DNA from: an uncultured Eubacteriales bacterium
Lineage (GTDB): Bacteria > Bacillota > Clostridia > Oscillospirales > Acutalibacteraceae
Assembly: GCA_934486635.1 (NCBI GenBank)
Contig: CAKSPZ010000001.1
Coordinates: 186,001 to 250,000, forward strand
Length of the DNA stretch: 64,000 bases
Direction of reading: 5' to 3'
In this document: piece after piece, positions 54,118 to 62,909 of the stretch
Position numbering within the stretch: the stretch's first letter is position 1
Layout: the number at the start of each line of letters is the position of its first letter
Translations under genes and position numbers: made by a program
The notes under the pieces: model-generated
What the model saw: the letters and a program-made list of their open reading frames with translations, nothing else
Told to the model about the DNA's origin: nothing
Database searches by the model: none

Positions 54118-54495
54118 TTAGTAATGGCTTGCTTTATGTCTTTTATTTTTGTAATTTTTCCCTTTTGAAATTTTATATAGTTTAACTGAAAAAAATACGA
54201 TACCTAGTAAAGATAAGGTGATTAAAATAATTCCGGCTATAAGTAAGAAGTACCCATTATCAGCTAAGTTAGAAGATTCAAGATTTTTTTGAATGAAACT
54301 AAATTCCTTCGAGTCATTTTTATCATCTACAACGATTTTCCAATCTTCATTGGAAAGTGTATTTGAGTTGGATGTCTCTGGTTGAGAATTTGAGGATGAT
54401 TTTGATTCTGCATAGGATGGCATCGTAATTTGAAAGCTAAAAGTAATCATTAGAATTAATAGTATCGTGTTCAAAATATACTTTATTTTTTTCAT
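54118..54495 (-). CDS. Small secreted or membrane protein, unknown
   Basis: 125 residues from ATG 54495 (AAAGGA box): signal peptide (KIKYILNTILLILMITFSFQ, cleaved near SYA), a Ser/Asn-rich low-complexity stretch (ESKSSSNSQPETSNSN), a short acidic region, one membrane helix (FLLIAGIILITLSLLGIVFF) and a Lys-rich tail. No homologue recognised. The frame is open upstream to 54549, but the better start is 54495. It lies between the XRE gene and the prophage and is convergent with the XRE gene. Confidence 0.65.
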   Translation of the reverse strand: MKKIKYILNTILLILMITFSFQITMPSYAESKSSSNSQPETSNSNTLSNEDWKIVVDDKNDSKEFSFIQKNLESSNLADNGYFLLIAGIILITLSLLGIVFFSVKLYKISKGKNYKNKRHKASHY

Positions 54496-54677
54496 ATTAT
54501 AAATTCCTTTCTTAGGAAGAATGTTTTTTATAACTCTATAATAACACAAGTTTTAATTTAAGTGTAGTATCATAGAAAAATTTTTTATTTTTTTAAAATT
54601 TTTGATATGTTTCTTTAAAAAAGACAAAAATTATTGTTTTTTTATTGTTAATTGAAAACATAAAAAGGAGGGATATA

Positions 54678-55175
54678 ATGAAAAAAAATTATAATAAAGG
54701 ATTAACACAAAGAGAATATAAGTTTTGCCATAGCTATGTTAACACCGGAGATATAAAAAAATCTGCAATTTATGCGGGATATAAAGTGGACCCTGAGAAT
54801 GCAGGAAATAAATTGTTACAAAGGGAAGATATAAATTCTAAGATAGAAGATTTATATGTGCAAAAGAAAAAAAATCTTTTATATAAGGCGTGTAGCGGTT
54901 ATGAAAAATTAGCTTTTGGAAGTATAGCTGATGCTATTAAACTTTTATATTCAGATAAAATTAGCCTAGATTTAATTTATAAAATGGACCTTTTTAATGT
55001 ATCAGAAATAAAAAAGCCCAGAGATGGAATGTTGGAAATAAAATTTTTTGACAGATTTAAAGCTTTAGAAAAATTACAACAACTTGAATTTTTAGATTCT
55101 AATCAAAATAGGTCTTTTTATAATGCTATTGAAAATGGCCTTAAGGTAATAACTGATTCAAAACAATTTAGTTAG
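54678..55175 (+). CDS. Phage terminase small subunit
   Basis: 165 residues of the Terminase_2 family: LTQREYKFCHSYVNTGDIKKSAIYAGYKVDPENAGNKLLQ-type start (HTH that binds the packaging site), then a helical oligomerisation region. It marks the left end of a PBSX-like morphogenesis operon. Start ATG 54678 behind AAGGAGGG; no convincing sigma-A promoter is visible in 54550-54677. The large subunit follows after 14 bases. Confidence 0.85.
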   Translation: MKKNYNKGLTQREYKFCHSYVNTGDIKKSAIYAGYKVDPENAGNKLLQREDINSKIEDLYVQKKKNLLYKACSGYEKLAFGSIADAIKLLYSDKISLDLIYKMDLFNVSEIKKPRDGMLEIKFFDRFKALEKLQQLEFLDSNQNRSFYNAIENGLKVITDSKQFS

Positions 55176-55189
55176 AGGCGGGTGCGTAT

Positions 55190-56443
55190 TTGGAATTTAA
55201 ATTATTTTCTAAAAAACAAATAATTGCACTTTCTTGGTGGTATGATTCCAGCCCTTTAAAAAAATATGATGCAATAATTTGCGATGGGGCAATAAGAAGT
55301 GGGAAAACACTTTGTATGGGAATATCGTTTATTGCATGGGCAATGAAAAATTTTAATAGCGCTGTTTTTGCAATTTGTGGAAAAACTTTGGGTTCAATCA
55401 AAAGAAATTTTATCTCACCCTTAGTCCCAGTTTTAAATGATATTGGTTTTAATTGTAGTTTCAAAGTTTCAGAAAATTTACTTGTTGTCAATATTGGAAA
55501 AATAGAAAATAAGTTTTATTTGTTTTCTGGTAAGGATGAAACAAGTGCAGCGTTTATACAAGGAATAACACTTTCAGGAATTTTATTTGATGAAGTAGCA
55601 TTAATGCCACAATCTTTTGTTGAACAGGCACTTGCTAGATGTTCTGTTGAAGGCTCTAAGTTTTGGTTCAATTGTAACCCTGAATACCCGAATCATTGGT
55701 TTCACCAAGAATGGATACAAAAATCTAATACTAAAAATGCGCTGTATTTGCATTTTACTATGGAAGATAATCCATCATTATCTGAAAAAATACGACAACG
55801 TTATAAAAGTTTATATACTGGTACTTTTTATGAGAGATTTATAGAAGGAAAATGGGTGGCAACGCAAGGAATTATTTACAACCAAATGTCAAAACCAGAG
55901 GCTTTTGTGAGTGTTCCGAATGTATGTTTTGAGAAATATGCCATATCTTGTGATTATGGAACTGTTAATCCAGCATCATTTGGATTATGGGGAAAATTTG
56001 ATGGAATATGGTTTAGAATACGTGAATATTACTATGATTCCCGTAAAATAGGGGTTTCTAAAACAGATGAAGAACATTATGAAGGACTCTGTCAATTGGC
56101 AGGTAACCTTAATATAGAGGCAATTACAGTAGATCCTTCTGCGGCAAGTTTTATTACTTTGATAAGAAAAAAAGGAAAATATAAAGTGGTTCCTGCCAAA
56201 AATAATGTTGTTGATGGAATAAGACAAGTATCAAGTGTATTAAAAGATAATAAAATAAAAATTTGTAATACGTGCAAAGACAGCATGAGGGAATTTTCCT
56301 TATATCGTTGGGAAGATTCTCAAAGCAAAGATGTTCCTGTTAAAGAAAATGACCATGCGATGGATGATATAAGATATTTTGTTACTACTTTAATGGACAA
56401 TAACGACGATGGATTCTTTGCTTTTGCTCAAAAAAGATATTAA
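55190..56443 (+). CDS. Phage terminase large subunit (PBSX family)
   Basis: DNA-packaging motor, 417 residues: Walker A ICDGAIRSGKTLCMG, Walker B LFDEVALMP, then the C-terminal nuclease with acidic clusters CDYGTVNPASFG, TVDPSAAS and HAMDDIRYFV. Start TTG 55190. It overlaps the small-subunit frame closely. The family match is to the PBSX XtmB group, associated with headful packaging. Confidence 0.93.
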   Translation: MEFKLFSKKQIIALSWWYDSSPLKKYDAIICDGAIRSGKTLCMGISFIAWAMKNFNSAVFAICGKTLGSIKRNFISPLVPVLNDIGFNCSFKVSENLLVVNIGKIENKFYLFSGKDETSAAFIQGITLSGILFDEVALMPQSFVEQALARCSVEGSKFWFNCNPEYPNHWFHQEWIQKSNTKNALYLHFTMEDNPSLSEKIRQRYKSLYTGTFYERFIEGKWVATQGIIYNQMSKPEAFVSVPNVCFEKYAISCDYGTVNPASFGLWGKFDGIWFRIREYYYDSRKIGVSKTDEEHYEGLCQLAGNLNIEAITVDPSAASFITLIRKKGKYKVVPAKNNVVDGIRQVSSVLKDNKIKICNTCKDSMREFSLYRWEDSQSKDVPVKENDHAMDDIRYFVTTLMDNNDDGFFAFAQKRY

Positions 56444-56462
56444 CAAAAAGGAGTGTGATACA

Positions 56463-57614
56463 GTGAGGTTTTTTAAAAGCAAAAAAAAAGAAGAATATTC
56501 AGCTGTTCAAACAGTTAGGAGTTCAATCAAAAAAAATCCTTTTGATGCGGTAAACGTATATAACCGAAAGAATGACGTTGAATATGAACTTTACAAGGTA
56601 TTAAGAGAATCAGTTCCGATTATTGATGCAGCAATATGTAAAACGGTTAGATTAGTAGGGGATTTCAAAATTATATGTGAGGATAAAATTGCAGAAGAAG
56701 AATTAAATTATTTTATTGATAACGTTAAAGTTAATTCTTGTGAAAATGGATTAAATTCATTTATTTCCACTTATTTAGATCAAATGTTAACTTATGGTAC
56801 AGCTATAGGAGAAATAGTCCCTAATTCATCTGTAACAGATATAGCAGCACTTTATAATGCCCCACTTAAAAATGTAGAACTTAGAACTAATAAAACACCA
56901 TTAAGCTTAGAGGTTTGTAAAAAAGATCAAAAAGGAAATTTAGTTCCACTTAAATACCAAAATTTATTGTTAGTATCTCCACTAAAACCAGAACCAGGTA
57001 GAATTTATGGGACATCAATATTAAAAGGGTTACCATTTATTAGTGGAATCTTACTTAATATCTATCATAGTATAGATGCAAATTGGGAAAGAGTAGGTAA
57101 TGTACGTTTTGCCGTTACATATAAACCAGGCAATGATGCAGGAGAAAAAGCTTATGCAAAAGAAAGAGCTATGCAAATAGCTGATGAATGGAGCAGAGCT
57201 ATGAGTTCAAGAAATGGTATAAGCGATTTTGTTTCAGTTGGTGATGTAAATATAAAGGTTATTGGTGCAGATAATCAAATTCTTGATAGTCAGGTTCCAG
57301 TTAAACAAATGCTCGAACAGATTGTAGCTAAATTGGCAATTCCGCCTTTTATTTTAGGATTATCTTGGTCTACTACCGAGAAAATGTCAACTCAACAAGC
57401 AGATATTTTAACCAGTGAATTAGAGTTTTACAGAAGATGCCTTAATCCAGTTATTAAAAAAATTTGTAATAAGTGGCTTGCCTTTAAAGGTAGATCTGCT
57501 GTTTTTGATGTTTTTTGGGATAACATTAATTTACAAGATGAAGTGGAAACAGCAAATGCAAGGTTAATGTCAGCAAGAGCGGCAGAAATCGAAAAAAGAT
57601 TGGAGATAAATTAA
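56463..57614 (+). CDS. Phage portal protein
   Basis: 383 residues. Portal proteins form the dodecameric DNA gate on the head. Visible: YGTAIGEIVP and GRIYGTSILKGL strands, the conserved helix GNVRFAVTYKPGN region and MSTQQADILTSELEFYRR. I place the start at GTG 56463, nine bases after AAAGGAG; the frame extends to 56409 but lies within the terminase gene. The stop overlaps the next start by TAATG. Confidence 0.88.
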   Translation: MRFFKSKKKEEYSAVQTVRSSIKKNPFDAVNVYNRKNDVEYELYKVLRESVPIIDAAICKTVRLVGDFKIICEDKIAEEELNYFIDNVKVNSCENGLNSFISTYLDQMLTYGTAIGEIVPNSSVTDIAALYNAPLKNVELRTNKTPLSLEVCKKDQKGNLVPLKYQNLLLVSPLKPEPGRIYGTSILKGLPFISGILLNIYHSIDANWERVGNVRFAVTYKPGNDAGEKAYAKERAMQIADEWSRAMSSRNGISDFVSVGDVNIKVIGADNQILDSQVPVKQMLEQIVAKLAIPPFILGLSWSTTEKMSTQQADILTSELEFYRRCLNPVIKKICNKWLAFKGRSAVFDVFWDNINLQDEVETANARLMSARAAEIEKRLEIN

Positions 57615-58597
57615 TGAAAGAAGGATATGTTTTAAAAAATACGCAATCGTGTGTACCGGAAAAAAATGAACTAAATTTGATTAATGATTATACCAGAAGA
57701 GATTTAACTAAAGACGAGGTTTATGTTTTTTCTGTTGTATTGTGTGATAACGAAGTTGATAGAGAATATGAAAAATTTACAAAAGACGCACTTGATAAAT
57801 TAGCTGAGTTGTTTATTGGAAAGACAGGAATTATGGACCATGAGGCAAAAAGTGAAAATCAGTTAGCTAGGATTTTTTCTTGTTATGTAGAAGAAGTTAA
57901 AGGAAAACAAAATTGTATTGGTGAACAGTATTATAGGTTAGTAGCAAGGGCATATATGCCAAAATCAGAGAAAAATAACGATTTTATTTTGGACATAGAT
58001 TCAGGAATAAAAAAAGAAGTTAGCGTAGGGTGTGCAGTGAAAAATATGGTGTGTTCTGTTTGTGGCAGCAATATTAAGTCTAGCCCGTGTGAACATATAA
58101 AAGGTGAAGTATATGACGGAATGGTTTGCCACACAGTATTAAGCGAACCACTGGATGCCTATGAATGGTCTTTTGTTGCGGTTCCAGCACAAAAAAATGC
58201 AGGTGTCATAAAAATGTATGATTCTAAAATGAAAGGAGGTGCTAAATCAATGAATGAAATTATTAAATCATTAAAAAAAGGTGAAGCAGTTACTATTACA
58301 GCAGAACAAGCTCAAAAATTATCTGACTTAATAGAAGAGCTAGAACGTCTTTCAAATCAAGGAAAAGAATATTATGAAGATTTAAAACGTGAAGTTATGA
58401 GACTCTGTGCTTTAACTCAACCTGAAATTAGCAGTGATGTTATGGATAGTGTTACTTCAAAAATGAGTATTAATGAATTAAAAGCTTTTAAAAAGGCTTT
58501 TAACATGAAGACAAATGAAATTTTACCGGTAAAACCTCAATTAGCAACAATGAAAAAAGAAAAGATTAATCAAAAAAATATAGACTTTAAAATGTAA
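57614..58597 (+). CDS. Prohead protease with C-terminal scaffold
   Basis: 327 residues. N-terminal half: HK97-type prohead protease features, including LTKDEVYVFSVVLCDNEVDRE, the His in GIMDHEAKSENQ and a Ser strand in KKEVSVGCAVKN. It carries an added C-x2-C...C-x-H cluster (CSVCGSNIKSSPCEH). The C-terminal half (about 213-327) is helical and lysine/glutamate-rich and matches scaffold proteins. A second in-frame start at 58250 could make the scaffold alone. The portal stop and this ATG overlap. Confidence 0.82.
   Translation: MKEGYVLKNTQSCVPEKNELNLINDYTRRDLTKDEVYVFSVVLCDNEVDREYEKFTKDALDKLAELFIGKTGIMDHEAKSENQLARIFSCYVEEVKGKQNCIGEQYYRLVARAYMPKSEKNNDFILDIDSGIKKEVSVGCAVKNMVCSVCGSNIKSSPCEHIKGEVYDGMVCHTVLSEPLDAYEWSFVAVPAQKNAGVIKMYDSKMKGGAKSMNEIIKSLKKGEAVTITAEQAQKLSDLIEELERLSNQGKEYYEDLKREVMRLCALTQPEISSDVMDSVTSKMSINELKAFKKAFNMKTNEILPVKPQLATMKKEKINQKNIDFKM
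58250..58597 (+). CDS. Nested in-frame scaffold protein start
   Basis: Within the protease gene a perfect AAAGGAGGT (58232-58240) precedes ATG 58250 by nine bases in the same frame, which would give a 115-residue protein (MNEIIKSLKKGEAVTITAEQ). This repeats the lambda C/Nu3 arrangement, where the scaffold is translated from inside the protease gene. Lysine, glutamate and leucine-rich helices fit an assembly scaffold. Confidence 0.65.
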   Translation: MNEIIKSLKKGEAVTITAEQAQKLSDLIEELERLSNQGKEYYEDLKREVMRLCALTQPEISSDVMDSVTSKMSINELKAFKKAFNMKTNEILPVKPQLATMKKEKINQKNIDFKM

Positions 58598-58632
58598 AAT
58601 AATAAATTTATTAATAAACTGGAGGAATAAAA

Positions 58633-59637
58633 ATGGCTTTTTATGATTCAATAAAATTGGAAAAAGGTATGTATAATTTAGGATTTACAAAGACTTTGGA
58701 ATCAATTGATCCATCAGAATCTTATGAAGGAACTGACCTTGCAGGTCTTGATGCATATGAACGTCAATTAAAACGTTTTAATATTAAAGTTAAAGGCCAA
58801 AATTCAGATGTTGTTGAAACATTTTTTAAATCTAGTGATTCGTCAGTTCTTTTCCCGGAGTTTGTAAGAAGAAGTGTAAAACAAGGAATGGAAAGTTCAA
58901 ATATTCTTTCTTCTATTGTGGCAACAGTAACTAATGTAGAAAATAATGACTACAGAACTATAAAATTAACAACAGATAGTACAGCTGCAAATGCTACAAG
59001 TGAAACAAGTGAGTTACCAAAAACAACAATTAAAAGTAAAGCAAATCTTGTAACAATGAACAAAAGAGGCAGAACAATAGCTTCATCTTATGAAGCACTT
59101 CGTCATAAACGTCTAGACCTTTTTGCTGTTACTTTAAGACAAATAGGTGCAGATATTGCAAGAGCACAATTGGGAGACGCAGTTGGAGTTTTAGTTAACG
59201 GGGATGAATCAAATAACGCAGCAGGTTCTGTAACACCAGCTAGTGCAACAGCTGTAGCTTATGGTGATTTGATTGAATTATGGGGTAGTTTGGCTCCTTA
59301 TGAGTTAAATTCCATTTTAGCTAATACGGAAACAATGCAAGTTTTACTTGCGTTAACTCAAATGCAAGATGCTCAAACTATTTTAAACTTCAAAGGTGTA
59401 GGACAAGTTGTTACTCCATTAGGTGCTACTTTACATCGTGTTGATGCTGTAGCCGATAAGACCATTATTGGTTTTGATAAAAATTGTTCCTTAGAAATGG
59501 TACAAGTAGGAGATTTAGTCGTTGATTGCGATAGACTCATTGATAAACAGCTGGAAAGAGCAGCTGTAAGTGCAACAGCAGGCTTTGCTAAAATATTTGA
59601 TGGTGCAGCTAAAAAAATTACTTATACAACAATCTAA
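58633..59637 (+). CDS. Major capsid protein
   Basis: 334 residues; HK97-like capsid. Features: PEFVRRSVKQGMESSNILSSIV in the N-arm/E-loop region, AANATSETSELPKTTIKSK and the P-domain helix RRLDLFAVTLRQIGADIARAQLGDAV (cited as segments of the 130-200 region), then the A-domain VGDLVVDCDRLIDKQL. Long Thr/Asn/Ala stretches are typical. Start ATG 58633 behind TGGAGG. Absence of a protease-cut N-terminal scaffold arm fits the separate scaffold encoded upstream. Confidence 0.88.
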   Translation: MAFYDSIKLEKGMYNLGFTKTLESIDPSESYEGTDLAGLDAYERQLKRFNIKVKGQNSDVVETFFKSSDSSVLFPEFVRRSVKQGMESSNILSSIVATVTNVENNDYRTIKLTTDSTAANATSETSELPKTTIKSKANLVTMNKRGRTIASSYEALRHKRLDLFAVTLRQIGADIARAQLGDAVGVLVNGDESNNAAGSVTPASATAVAYGDLIELWGSLAPYELNSILANTETMQVLLALTQMQDAQTILNFKGVGQVVTPLGATLHRVDAVADKTIIGFDKNCSLEMVQVGDLVVDCDRLIDKQLERAAVSATAGFAKIFDGAAKKITYTTI

Positions 59638-59656
59638 TTTGAAGGGACGATGGGTT

Positions 59657-60022
59657 TTGGAAGTACAAAAAATTGTTGAAAAGTTTGCTTTAATTTCCGG
59701 CATGGACTTAGAAAAAGCAGGTATGTTTACATATATTTGTAATGATGCAAAAAATGAAATAATTTCAAAACTTTTACCCGATATAGACATAAAATTGCAC
59801 AGCGAGCGGCTTATTGCCGCAGCTGCTGCATTGAGTCTTTATAAATATATGCAGTACAAGGCAGTAGGACAAACTACAGAGTCTTTTTCAGCCGGAGATG
59901 TAACGATAAAAGAAAATCTAAAGCAAGCTTTAGATACTGCTTATGAAATTTGGATTTATGAAAAAGCCAAAATAGTTGATTTATTAAGGGACGATGATTT
60001 TATGTTTTGGCGGGTGAATTAA
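59657..60022 (+). CDS. Head-tail connector protein
   Basis: 121 residues, mostly helical (EVQKIVEKFALISGMDLEKAGM, LIAAAAALSLYKYMQYK). Position between capsid and neck genes is that of the Gp6/XkdG-H connector. The start is TTG 59657 behind GAAGGGA; the frame is open back to 59570 inside the capsid gene, which I treat as not translated. Confidence 0.7.
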   Translation: MEVQKIVEKFALISGMDLEKAGMFTYICNDAKNEIISKLLPDIDIKLHSERLIAAAAALSLYKYMQYKAVGQTTESFSAGDVTIKENLKQALDTAYEIWIYEKAKIVDLLRDDDFMFWRVN

Positions 60023-60023
60023 T

Positions 60024-60371
60024 ATGTTTAGTAATTGTGTTATTAATATGATTGATAAATTTGGAAAAAGCATAGAAGTATGGCCTAAAAATAATGATAT
60101 CATTTATACAAAAGCTTTTATTCAACCCCTGAGATATAAAGATCAAATGTATATGGGAGGAAAATGTATAGATATTGGATACTTAAATGGAAACAGTTAT
60201 TTATATATTGGAAATAAAAATTTGAGGCTTGACCTTTATCCTTTTAATACTCTTATAAAAACAGCTGAGGAAAACTATGTTGTAAAAAGGGCTCAAGCAG
60301 TGTATATAGGTGATGACATATTGTATGTTTGGGCAATACTTCAAGTGTATGTGGAGGATGAAAATGAATGA
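60024..60371 (+). CDS. Phage neck/head-closure protein
   Basis: 115 residues of beta-rich sequence (CVINMIDKFGKSIEVWP, SYLYIGNKNLRLDLYPFNTL). Order and size match the head-closure protein of PBSX-like phages. No motif is diagnostic. One base after the preceding stop, and its stop overlaps the next start (ATGA). Confidence 0.6.
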   Translation: MFSNCVINMIDKFGKSIEVWPKNNDIIYTKAFIQPLRYKDQMYMGGKCIDIGYLNGNSYLYIGNKNLRLDLYPFNTLIKTAEENYVVKRAQAVYIGDDILYVWAILQVYVEDENE

Positions 60372-60853
60372 GTATTTTTAACGATATAGTGAATACAATT
60401 AAATCTAATCTTTCACAAAGTTCTAGCCTTTCTAATGTGAAATTCATAAATTCAACAGTTATGAATAAAGTTCCTAATCCAATTGAAAAAGTATATGTTT
60501 CAATTGGAATTAATAATATAGAAATAAAAAATGGAGCAATGAATTCGTATCTTGGGATTGGCAAAAGTGGCGAAAAGTATGGGAACAATGCTGATATTGA
60601 CATTGAAATGAAAATTTTTTCACCAAAAGAAAACGGTTTAGAAAATTGTTATACGATTTTTTCATCAATGTATGAGGATATACTTTGTAAAAACCAAATA
60701 TATAATGTAAAAAGTGTGTCTTGTGGGCAGGTGTCATATAATAGTGATATTTTTTCTTTTGAGCTTATTTGCAATATTAAAATAAATTTATTTATTGCTT
60801 ATGAAACTAACGACATAAATATTAGCAATATTGTGATTGAGAAAAAAAGATAA
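60368..60853 (+). CDS. Phage tail-completion/minor tail protein
   Basis: 161 residues, N-terminal helices (SIFNDIVNTIKSNLSQSS) then beta strands. Position after the head-closure gene and before the sheath gene suggests the XkdJ-like tail-terminator. No name can be set from sequence reading alone. Confidence 0.55.
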   Translation: MSIFNDIVNTIKSNLSQSSSLSNVKFINSTVMNKVPNPIEKVYVSIGINNIEIKNGAMNSYLGIGKSGEKYGNNADIDIEMKIFSPKENGLENCYTIFSSMYEDILCKNQIYNVKSVSCGQVSYNSDIFSFELICNIKINLFIAYETNDINISNIVIEKKR

Positions 60854-60864
60854 GAGGTGATTTT

Positions 60865-61911
60865 TTGGCTATCATAGCAAGAGAAAGGCCTGGAGTGTAT
60901 TCAGATTATGAAACATCAGGAATATTATATACGAAAAATAAAGGAAAAAGTATAGCAATAATAGCAAAAACGGGAGGACAAGCTAATAAAGTATATACAA
61001 TAACAAGGTTAACAGATGTAGAAACAATATTTGGGACAAGTGGATTAATGTTATCGCTGTGCAAAACAGCTTTTGAAAATGGTGCTTATAGTATAACAGC
61101 TGTTTCAGTAGGAAGTTCAGATGAGAATTATGAAACTGCATTTAACTTAATTGAAGAAATAAGTAATGTAAGTGTTGTTATTTGTGACAGCTCAGATACT
61201 ACAATTCAACAGCTTTTATTGCAAAGTGTTAATAATGCATCACAAAATAAAAGAGAAAGAATAGGCATTATTTTTTCGGGTACGGAACAAACAGATATTA
61301 GTGAATGGGCAAGTAATTTTAATAATGAACGAATAATTTTAATAGCTCAAAATCCAATTGATTCAGAAGGAAAAGCCTTATCAGGGGGAATTTTGGCAGC
61401 AGCTATGGCATCTGTAATTTCACAATGTACAGATTTTTCACAGTCTTTTAATGGAATGAGTTTGGAAGGAATAAGTGGGTTAAATGAGACGCTTAGTGAA
61501 AATGAAATAGATTCGTATATAACAAGTGGAATCACACCTTTTGAAATTATAGCAGGAAAGGTTGAAATTATAAGGGCAATAACTTCTAAAACAAGTACAA
61601 ACGGAGTGACAGACAAAACCTTTAAAGAATTAAATACAATTTTAACTATTGATGAAGTTATAAAAGCAGTAAGAGATATGCTAAGTAAGAATATATCTCA
61701 CACAAGAAATAATGTCACAACAAGAAGTGCAATTAGTAGTCAGGTAACAGTTAAATTACAAGAATTTTTAGATTCTAATGTTATAGATTCATATGTGGTT
61801 CCTAATGTATATCAGTCAGAAGATGATGCAACTGTATGTATTGTAGAACTTGATTTTACAGTGGCTAAGGGTATAAATCAGATACATATAATAGCAAATA
61901 TAAATGTTTAA
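60865..61911 (+). CDS. Contractile tail sheath protein
   Basis: 348 residues of the XkdK/phage tail sheath family: IIARERPGVYSDYETSG, a variable middle and the conserved C-terminal domain VTVKLQEFLDSNVIDSYVV and VELDFTVAKGINQIHI. Shorter than the 440-470 residues of PBSX XkdK, comparable with small phage and R-type bacteriocin sheaths. Start TTG 60865 behind AAGAGGTGAT. It shows the particle has a contractile (myovirus) tail. Confidence 0.9.
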   Translation: MAIIARERPGVYSDYETSGILYTKNKGKSIAIIAKTGGQANKVYTITRLTDVETIFGTSGLMLSLCKTAFENGAYSITAVSVGSSDENYETAFNLIEEISNVSVVICDSSDTTIQQLLLQSVNNASQNKRERIGIIFSGTEQTDISEWASNFNNERIILIAQNPIDSEGKALSGGILAAAMASVISQCTDFSQSFNGMSLEGISGLNETLSENEIDSYITSGITPFEIIAGKVEIIRAITSKTSTNGVTDKTFKELNTILTIDEVIKAVRDMLSKNISHTRNNVTTRSAISSQVTVKLQEFLDSNVIDSYVVPNVYQSEDDATVCIVELDFTVAKGINQIHIIANINV

Positions 61912-61925
61912 AGGAGAGGTGATTT

Positions 61926-62318
61926 ATGCTTAATATAACGTTTCCAACCAGCCGAGATATATATATTGAAATAAATGGGAAAAAAGTAGCGGTAGTAGAA
62001 AGCTATAAGGCAAAATCAACTTGTGAGAGCCAATATATTGAAGCATTTGGCCAAAGTGAACCAGTAGGAACTGTATCAGGAAAAATACGACATACAGTTG
62101 AACTGTCAAGAATATATGCTTGTGAGGACAATACAAGTAATAAAGTGAATTTTTATAACCTTAGTAATTTTAATTTAGTAATAGTAAAGCCTGATAAAAA
62201 AATTATTTATTCGGGATGTGAGTGGTCAGGAATTAATGAATCAGCATCTGTTAATAGTACTGTTATAGAAAATATTACGTTAATAGCAGCAAAGCGTATG
62301 GAGGTTAACATTGGATAA
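61926..62318 (+). CDS. Tail tube protein
   Basis: 130 residues, beta-rich (ITFPTSRDIYIEINGKKVAVV; FGQSEPVGTVSGKIRHTVEL), resembling XkdM tail-tube proteins. It follows the sheath gene by 14 bases, the usual order. Start ATG 61926 behind AAAGGAGAGG. It overlaps the chaperone start by a few bases. Confidence 0.8.
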   Translation: MLNITFPTSRDIYIEINGKKVAVVESYKAKSTCESQYIEAFGQSEPVGTVSGKIRHTVELSRIYACEDNTSNKVNFYNLSNFNLVIVKPDKKIIYSGCEWSGINESASVNSTVIENITLIAAKRMEVNIG

Positions 62319-62703
62319 AGGTATAAAAACATTTGAATTTTATAAAGGCAAAATTAGAAAACGTATAAATTTATTTAGTAATAAAATAAGTTACGTTAAT
62401 TTGTTATCTGTATATGATATGTTAATATGCGAAAGAATGGCAAAATCCCTTGTTGTAAAACTTATAAATGAAGGCTTTGAAAGAAGAAAAGCTATAACGG
62501 TAGCCGAGAATTCTTGTTTAAGTACACTGTGTTTAACAGATGAAAATGCACAAAGTATTTTTGAAAATACAGCTGATTTAATGAAAAAACTTACGGCTGA
62601 AGATGTGTTGTTTATAGTAAAAGAGTATAATACACTTCGGAAAGAGTATATGGGTTTTGATGAGTTTAACAATGAACAGCTGGAATGTATAAAAAAAAAC
62701 TAA
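62311..62703 (+). CDS. Tail-assembly chaperone, zero-frame product
   Basis: 130-residue helical protein (GIKTFEFYKGKIRKRINLFS; LMKKLTAEDVLFIVKEY) in the XkdN position. Start TTG 62311 behind GGAGG. It ends IKKN at a run of nine A's; the -1 frame continues in the next gene. Chaperones of tail assembly are made as short and frameshifted long forms in lambda (G/GT) and P2 (E/E'). Confidence 0.75.
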   Translation: MDKGIKTFEFYKGKIRKRINLFSNKISYVNLLSVYDMLICERMAKSLVVKLINEGFERRKAITVAENSCLSTLCLTDENAQSIFENTADLMKKLTAEDVLFIVKEYNTLRKEYMGFDEFNNEQLECIKKN

Positions 62704-62909
62704 ATACACCGTTTGAAAGAATACGATGGGAAGTATTAAAAAAGTTCAATAAATTACCAAATGAAAAGGCTGTTAAAGAAATGACAGAACAAGATTATTT
62801 ATATTGCTATATTAATATGATACTTGACAGGGAAATATCGTATGGAGAATGTTCATTTAATACAAGTTTTGATATGAATGAGTATAAAAGAAAGTGCGGT
62901 GTATGTTAA
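62685..62909 (+). CDS. Tail-assembly chaperone, -1 frame extension
   Basis: 74-residue frame (residues from LNTPFERIRWEVLKKFN) overlapping the end of the chaperone by 19 bases, with an ATG at 62685 but no ribosome-binding box. It is best read as the T part of a -1 frameshift fusion; the fused protein would have 199 residues. It is rich in charged residues and ends in MNEYKRKCGVC. Confidence 0.7.
   Translation: MYKKKLNTPFERIRWEVLKKFNKLPNEKAVKEMTEQDYLYCYINMILDREISYGECSFNTSFDMNEYKRKCGVC
62691..62700 (+). promoter_or_regulatory. -1 programmed frameshift site
   Basis: A9C at 62691-62700 contains A-AAA-AAC in the zero frame (62694-62700), the classical slippery heptamer, one codon before the stop TAA at 62701. 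Slipping by one base puts ribosomes into the frame that runs to 62909. Confidence 0.7.
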
